From positions 23,435,639 to 23,499,638 of the forward strand of contig OZ025263.1 in assembly GCA_964019135.1 (NCBI GenBank): DNA of 64,000 nt, written 5' to 3'. The position numbers were made by a program, and so were the translations under genes. This stretch comes from Arenicola marina (Eukaryota; Annelida; Polychaeta; Arenicolidae). Position 1 is the first letter of the stretch. Each line of letters opens with the position of its first letter. Below the pieces are notes generated by a model, which saw only the letters and a program-made list of their open reading frames with translations, had not been told where the DNA came from and ran no database searches. Of the stretch, positions 58,980 through 64,000 are shown piece after piece.

Positions 58980-61395
58980 ATAGAGACCACCCTGGCCACG
59001 GGAACCCTGACCACCACCCTGGCCACCACCCTGGCCACGGGAACCCTGACCACCACCCTGGCCACGGGAACCCTGAACACCGCCCTGGCCACGGGAACCC
59101 GGACCACCACCCTGGCCACCACCCTGGCCACGGGAACCCTGACCACCACCCTGGCCACCGCCCTGGCCACGGGAACCCGGACCACCACCCTGGCCACCGC
59201 CACCTTGACCACCAACCTGACCACCACCCTGGCCACGGGAACCCTGACCACCACCCTGGCCACCGCCCTGGCCACGGGAACCCTGACCACCACCCTGGCC
59301 ACCGCCACCTTGATCACCAACCTGACCACCACCCTGGCCACCACCCTGGCCACGGGAACCCTGACCACCACCCTGGCCACCGCCACCTTGACCACCAACC
59401 TGACCACCACCCTGGCCACGGGAACCCTGACCACCACCCTGGCCACCACCCTGGCCACGGGAACCCTGACCACCACCCTGGCCACCGCCACCTTGACCAC
59501 CAACCTGACCACCACCCTGGCCACCACCCTGGCCACGGGAACCCTGACCACCACCCTGGCCACCGCCACCTTGACCACCAACCTGACCACCACCCTGGCC
59601 ACCACCCTGGCCACGGGAACCCTGACTACCACCCTGGCCACCGCCCCCTTGACCACCAACCTGGCCACCGCCACCTTGACCACCAACCTGACCACGGGAA
59701 CCCTGACCACCACCCTGGCCACCGTCACCTTGACCACCAACCTGACCACTACCCTGGCCACCACCCTGGCCACGGGAACCCTGACCACCACCCTGGCCAC
59801 CGCCACCTTGACCACCAACCTGACCACCACCCTGGCCACGGGAACCCTGACCACCACCCTGGCCACCGCCACCTTGACCACCAACCTGACCACCACCCTG
59901 GCCACCACCCTGGCCACGGGAACCCTGACCACCACCCTGGCCACCGCCACCTTGACCACCAACCTGACCACAACCCTGGCAACCACCCTGACCACGGGAA
60001 GCCTGACCACCACCCTGGCCACCGCCACCTTGACCACCAACCTGACCACCACCCTGGCCACCACCCTGGCCACGGGAACCCTGACCACCACCCTGGCCAC
60101 CGCCACCTTGACCACCAACCTGACCACAACCCTGGCAACCACCCTGACCACGGGAACCCTGACCACCACCCTGACCACCGCCACCTTGACCACCAACCTG
60201 ACCACCACCCTGGCAACCACCCTGACCACCAACCCTGGCAACCACCCTGACCACGGGAACCCTGACCACCACCCTGGCCACCGCCACCTTGACCACCAAC
60301 CTGACCACCACCCTGGCAACCACCCTGACCACCAACCTGACCACCACCCTGGCAACCACCCGGACCACCACCCTGGCAACTACCCTGACCACCACCCTGG
60401 CCACCACCATGGCCACGGGAACCCTGACCACCACCCTGGCCACCGCCACCTTGACCACCAATCTGACCACCACCCTGGCAACCACCCTGACCACCAACCT
60501 GACCACCACCCTGGCAACCACCCTGACCACCACCCTGGCCACCACCCTGGCCACCTCCACCATGACCACCAGCCTGACCACCACCCTGGCTACCACTTTG
60601 ACCACCACCCTGGCAGCCACCCTGGCCACCGCCACCCTGGCCACCCCCCTGGCCACGGCAACTCTGACCACCAACCTGACCATCACCCTGACCACCACCC
60701 TGACCACCACCCTTGCCACCACCCTAGCCACCACCACCCTGGCAACCACCCTGGCCACCACCCTGACCACCACCCTTGCCACCACCCTGGCCACCGCCAC
60801 CCTGGCCACCGCCACCCTGGCCACCACCCTTGCCACGGCAACTCTGACCACCAACCTGACCACCACCCTGACCCCACCCTTGCCACCACCCTAGCCACCA
60901 CCACCCTGGCAACCACCCTGGCCACCACCCTGACCACCACCCTTGCCACCACCCTGGCCACCGCCACCCTGGCCACCGCCACCCTGGCCACCACCCTGGC
61001 CACGGCAACTCTGACCACCAACCTGGCCACCACCCTGGCCACCACCCTGACCACCACCCTTGCCACCATCCTGGCCACCGCCACCCTGGCCACCACCCTG
61101 GCCACGCCAACTCTGACCACCAACCTGGCCACTACCCTGGCCACCACCCTGACCACCACCCTTGCCACCACCCTTGCCACCACCCTGGCCACCGCCACCC
61201 TGGCCACCATCCTGGCCACCGCCACCCTGGCCACCGTCACCCTGGCCACCGCCACCCTGGCCACCCCTACCCTGGCCACCACCCCCACCACCCTGACCAC
61301 CAACCTGATCAATGCCCTGACCACCACCCTGACCACCACCCCCACCACCCCCACCACCCTGACCACCACCCTGACCAGCGCCTTGACCACCACCT
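58980..61395 (+). repeat. 2.4-kb minisatellite on a 12-bp base unit
   Basis: Built from 12-bp words ACCCTGGCCACC, ACCCTGACCACC, GCCACCTTGACC and ACCAACCTGACC, arranged up to about 60,300 in higher-order units of roughly 66-78 bp that each contain CCACGGGAACCCTGACC. After 60,300 the order is looser. The period is divisible by three and the words have no stop in most frames, so the + strand is open for 868 codons (58,830-61,436) and the minus strand for 630 and 519. All are Thr/Leu/Ala, His/Pro/Gly, Val/Arg or Gly/Gln repeats with no domain. It sits inside block B' of family II; related short pieces are at 22,815-22,850 and 58,470-58,530. Confidence 0.95.
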
Positions 61396-61429
61396 ACATA
61401 GCTAGGACCAACTATCAATGTGTTGATGA

Positions 61430-61690
61430 TGGCTGAGGCAAGCTCTCTCCGTCTCAAATTGGCTTTTTCAGCCCTGACCTCTCCGCAAATGTCGGAAAGT
61501 CAACTGGAATCCATAATGACAACATAAGGCCAAACTACATGTATTGGCTTTTAACTGTTTTGCTTTATATGTGGCGCCAATACCGTTATGTTGTAAATCA
61601 CGTTCGTGTCACATACCCTGCTGGTGAAATAACTGTTTATTAAGACAAGACAGGCTGGAGGATGATGGGGCGTGCTAGGAATCACCACAA
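61430..61690 (-). repeat. Family II copy 4, end of block B' (reversed)
   Basis: Matches the reverse complement of 22,490-22,665 (TTGTCTTAATAAA, TGTGACACGAACGTG, GGCCTTATGTTGTCATTATG). Last recognisable piece of family II in the window. Confidence 0.8.
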
Positions 61691-63088
61691 ACACCAGAAT
61701 AAGTTCCGTGTCGGCCGATGGAAGTACATTGTGCCCCCAACGTGGTGGCTTCCTGAGGACGGATTCAGGGAGGGGGGGGGGGGGGTGTCCAGGGGTTCTG
61801 AACCTCTCCCGTTTTGAGGAAGAACGCTATCTTCTGCGGCGGTGTGGATCCCCCCCCACCCCCCTGCGGTCGCACGTTTGTTGTCATGGACGGGGGGGGG
61901 GGGTGGAGGGTGAGGGATTGATGTGAGGTTGTCACCATGGATACCGTGTAGGTGGCTTTAATGTGAGGCTGTCACCATGGATAAGGTGTGGGTGGGTTTG
62001 TTGTGAGGTTGTCGTAACGAATACGGTGTGGGTGGGTTTGATGTGAGGTTGTCGCCACTAAAACGGTGTGAGTGGCTTTGATGTGAGATTGTCACCATGG
62101 ATAGGGTGAGGGTGGGTATGACTGTCATGGATTTAGGTGGGCAAGTTTAGGTACTGTGATTTTCATGGCTCAGGGTAGAACGCACGAAGAAGAGAGAGAG
62201 AGAGAGAGAGATGTGGGGTGGGGGGGGGGGGGTGTAGGCGGTGACTGCAGCTGCTGGGAAGACATAATGTAATTTAGGAGTGGCGAACATGCCTCATACA
62301 ATGACTGAGAGCCATGGCCGATGTAATCTAATAGAGCTGCGAACTGCGAATACCGTGAAAGCCCTAGACTACAATCGTCCCGTTAGGTCTATTGATTAAT
62401 GACCACTAAACGTAAATTGATGAAGCATTATTTCACGCTATCCAAATGGGCAAACAGACTCTCGACAAACTCGCCCCCTTCCGTAATTTAATGAACAAGT
62501 GGTGAAGGTCAGCCGCGGTATTCCGAGGTCGGATTTCGTGTATAATTCAAGGAGATGCGATATATATATATATATAGGGTGAGGTGCAATGGTCAAGGCC
62601 AGCTCCAAATGTGTAAAGAGACGACTGGTTCATATCAGGGTTGGTTGGTGGTTATTGGTGCCACACCTGGGTCCATCTGGATCTAACATCGCCGGGAAAT
62701 GTCCAATGTCTCAATGTCTCAAGATAATCATCACTATCCCACTTATTTTCATCATTTCAGTGCATTGAAATTTTGGGTATACACCTAAAATGATTGCATT
62801 CACATCGCAAACGCCACTGCATCATCCATGGTCACACAAAGTAATCATGCGAAGATCGGTTTGCGGATATACAGATATTTAATCAATAAATAGTAAAGTA
62901 AGTAGATTTACATATTGTTGTTTAAGTTATTGCTGTTGGGCTTTTGCAAAATGTTTTAGCGGTTCATAGGCCTACTTGCCATTCCTGACCATCACGTCAC
63001 ACAATCCTTCCCCCTTCATTACATCATTATTTTAATGTGCATATAATAATGACTTATAAGAATGGTTTGGTGAAGCGATTTAACAATA
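61691..63088. other. Unassigned sequence with simple repeats
   Basis: Contains G runs (61,771; 61,892; 62,220), five 40-bp units at 61,923-62,122, (GA)n at 62,192-62,211 and (TA)n at 62,561-62,576. The remainder has no match in the window and no supported ORF. Confidence 0.6.
61923..62122 (+). repeat. 40-bp minisatellite, five units
   Basis: Each unit begins GTGAGGTTGTCACCATGGAT and ends in GTGGGTTTGAT-type sequence; the five are increasingly diverged. Confidence 0.9.
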
Positions 63089-63160
63089 ATAGGGAGCATT
63101 CTTAGCTCAATTGTTAAGTATGCGGAGCTGCAGATCATCAGATGGGTACCAACCCTTAAA
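63089..63160 (+). pseudogene. Degenerate tRNA-like segment
   Basis: TTAGCTCAATTGTTAAGTAT fits box A and the D arm, and GCGGAGCTGCAGATCATC fits the anticodon region of tRNA-derived SINE heads, but box B is not recognisable (GGGTACCAACCC in its place). Could be chance. Confidence 0.25.
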
Positions 63161-64000
63161 TCTGAATCTGTGGTAGGTTTCACCCAAATTCATGGCAATG
63201 TTCCTGGGTTTTATGGGCCGCTTGATATAACCTTCATTTACGCCAACGTGGCAGTGCGCGAGATGCTGATTGGTCACATGACGCTCATGTGGGGAGGTAC
63301 TCCTAAAAATCTGTCATTTTGATTAATCACATAACAGGGAGATGCTATGTAAATGTTCGACCCGATTCAATATATTTTGAAGTTGCATCCCCCGTGTCAC
63401 GTGACATATTTTTCGAATGCCGACCAATCAGATTCATCTCGCTCACTGTGCCTGAGATCTCGCAGGCGAATTCTCGCAATGTCAGCCATGTTTGCTCAAC
63501 CTGTTCCGGAGTTGGTTGTTGTCGTTGCATAATTCTTTATTTGTCGCGACTATACGGCAGTACAGGTCTCGTTTACTTATTGATGAAATAAATAAATTAT
63601 TTAGAAATCGGACTTAGGCATTTACGGGGCCCGTCAAGCGCGGTAAATGTGCGATATTGGGGGTTGAAGCGGGTGCCTGTCGCTTAGTTCCAGCGGGGGT
63701 TGGACACCTTGTGTGTTTGGTATGCGTTGTGGGGCCCCCTACCGCCCCCCCCCCCCCCGGCCTCCCCACTCCACTGATTTACTGTGCCTGTGGTGTGATC
63801 GATAGTTACGGTGAAGTTAAACAGAAAATTGAAGCTAAACTGCCGCCGCTTTCTACATGCTCTTCCGAACTACTTACTGTTTGATTAACGACGTCATAAT
63901 CACCATTTAAGACATATCCGCGAGAGGAAACAGTTCTCACAAACGGCACCAAATTATTCTGCTTGAGAACACGTTCGATGAAATGAAGATCTAATAGCCT
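63161..64000. other. Unassigned right end
   Basis: No match to families I or II, and no supported ORF. The 90-codon frame at 63,319-63,591 has an overlapping minus frame and no motif. Contains a poly-C run at 63,746-63,759. Confidence 0.5.

Noticed and set aside
58830-61436. 868-codon ORF (Thr/Leu/Ala, His/Pro/Gly repeats) and opposing long minus frames
   Set aside because: Entirely the 12-bp array; several frames are open at once, which is a property of the repeat and not of selection.
63319-63591. 90-codon ORF with Cys-rich end
   Set aside because: Overlapped by a minus frame, no motif, and no repeat or transcript support.
1-64000. LTR retrotransposon or Polinton remnants
   Set aside because: No gag, protease, integrase, polymerase or capsid-like frame and no paired long terminal repeats that I could recognise; the long repeats seen are families I and II.

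Overview
This is a eukaryotic, almost certainly animal, window with no intact gene that I can support. The evidence is a 5'-truncated LINE with a target-site duplication (TSD), a tRNA-derived SINE, a TTAA-flanked element, many minisatellites, long poly-G/poly-C and (CT)n tracts, and the lack of packed ORFs, operons or ribosome-binding sites. The style (GTGACCTTGACCTTTGAC modules, GC-rich minisatellites, tRNA SINEs) fits a marine invertebrate. I cannot name the species.

Two families of long dispersed repeats make up most of the window. Family I (about 6-8 kb) has two forward copies on the left (1-7,960, interrupted; 8,196-13,560) and two reversed copies on the right (34,560-38,215; 38,955-43,080). 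Family II (about 7 kb; I call its blocks A, D, B', B, C and G) has three forward copies in tandem (13,785-20,240; 20,240-25,900; 25,900-29,950) and one reversed copy (43,090-61,690) that is split by younger insertions. The left half (I, I, II, II, II) and the right half (reversed I, I, II) therefore form an imperfect large inverted arrangement around a low-similarity centre at 30,100-34,560. Forward copies of family II are very similar: by eye about six differences in 215 positions between 17,490-17,705 and 24,690-24,905.

Younger elements sit inside these copies. They are an AT-rich 3.3-kb insertion with 10-bp inverted ends (188-3,526), a TTAA-flanked MITE-like element (8,741-9,393), a LINE 3' tail (10,519-10,662), a 5'-truncated LINE with a perfect 12-bp TSD (14,429-15,228), a tRNA-derived SINE with a perfect 12-bp TSD (28,632-28,816), a 6.4-kb TGACGTCA-rich insertion (45,787-52,228), and a 1.0-kb insertion with inverted ends and a 27-bp perfect hairpin (56,250-57,292).

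Several minisatellites have unit lengths divisible by three or contain few stops. They create long false ORFs, of which the largest is the 12-bp-based array at 58,980-61,395 (open for 868 codons). The only host-like coding signal is a decayed fragment resembling the C-terminal half of a PH domain, present in both full copies of family I (7,290-7,641 and 39,245-39,619). I found no LTR element, Polinton, CRISPR array, rRNA or functional tRNA.
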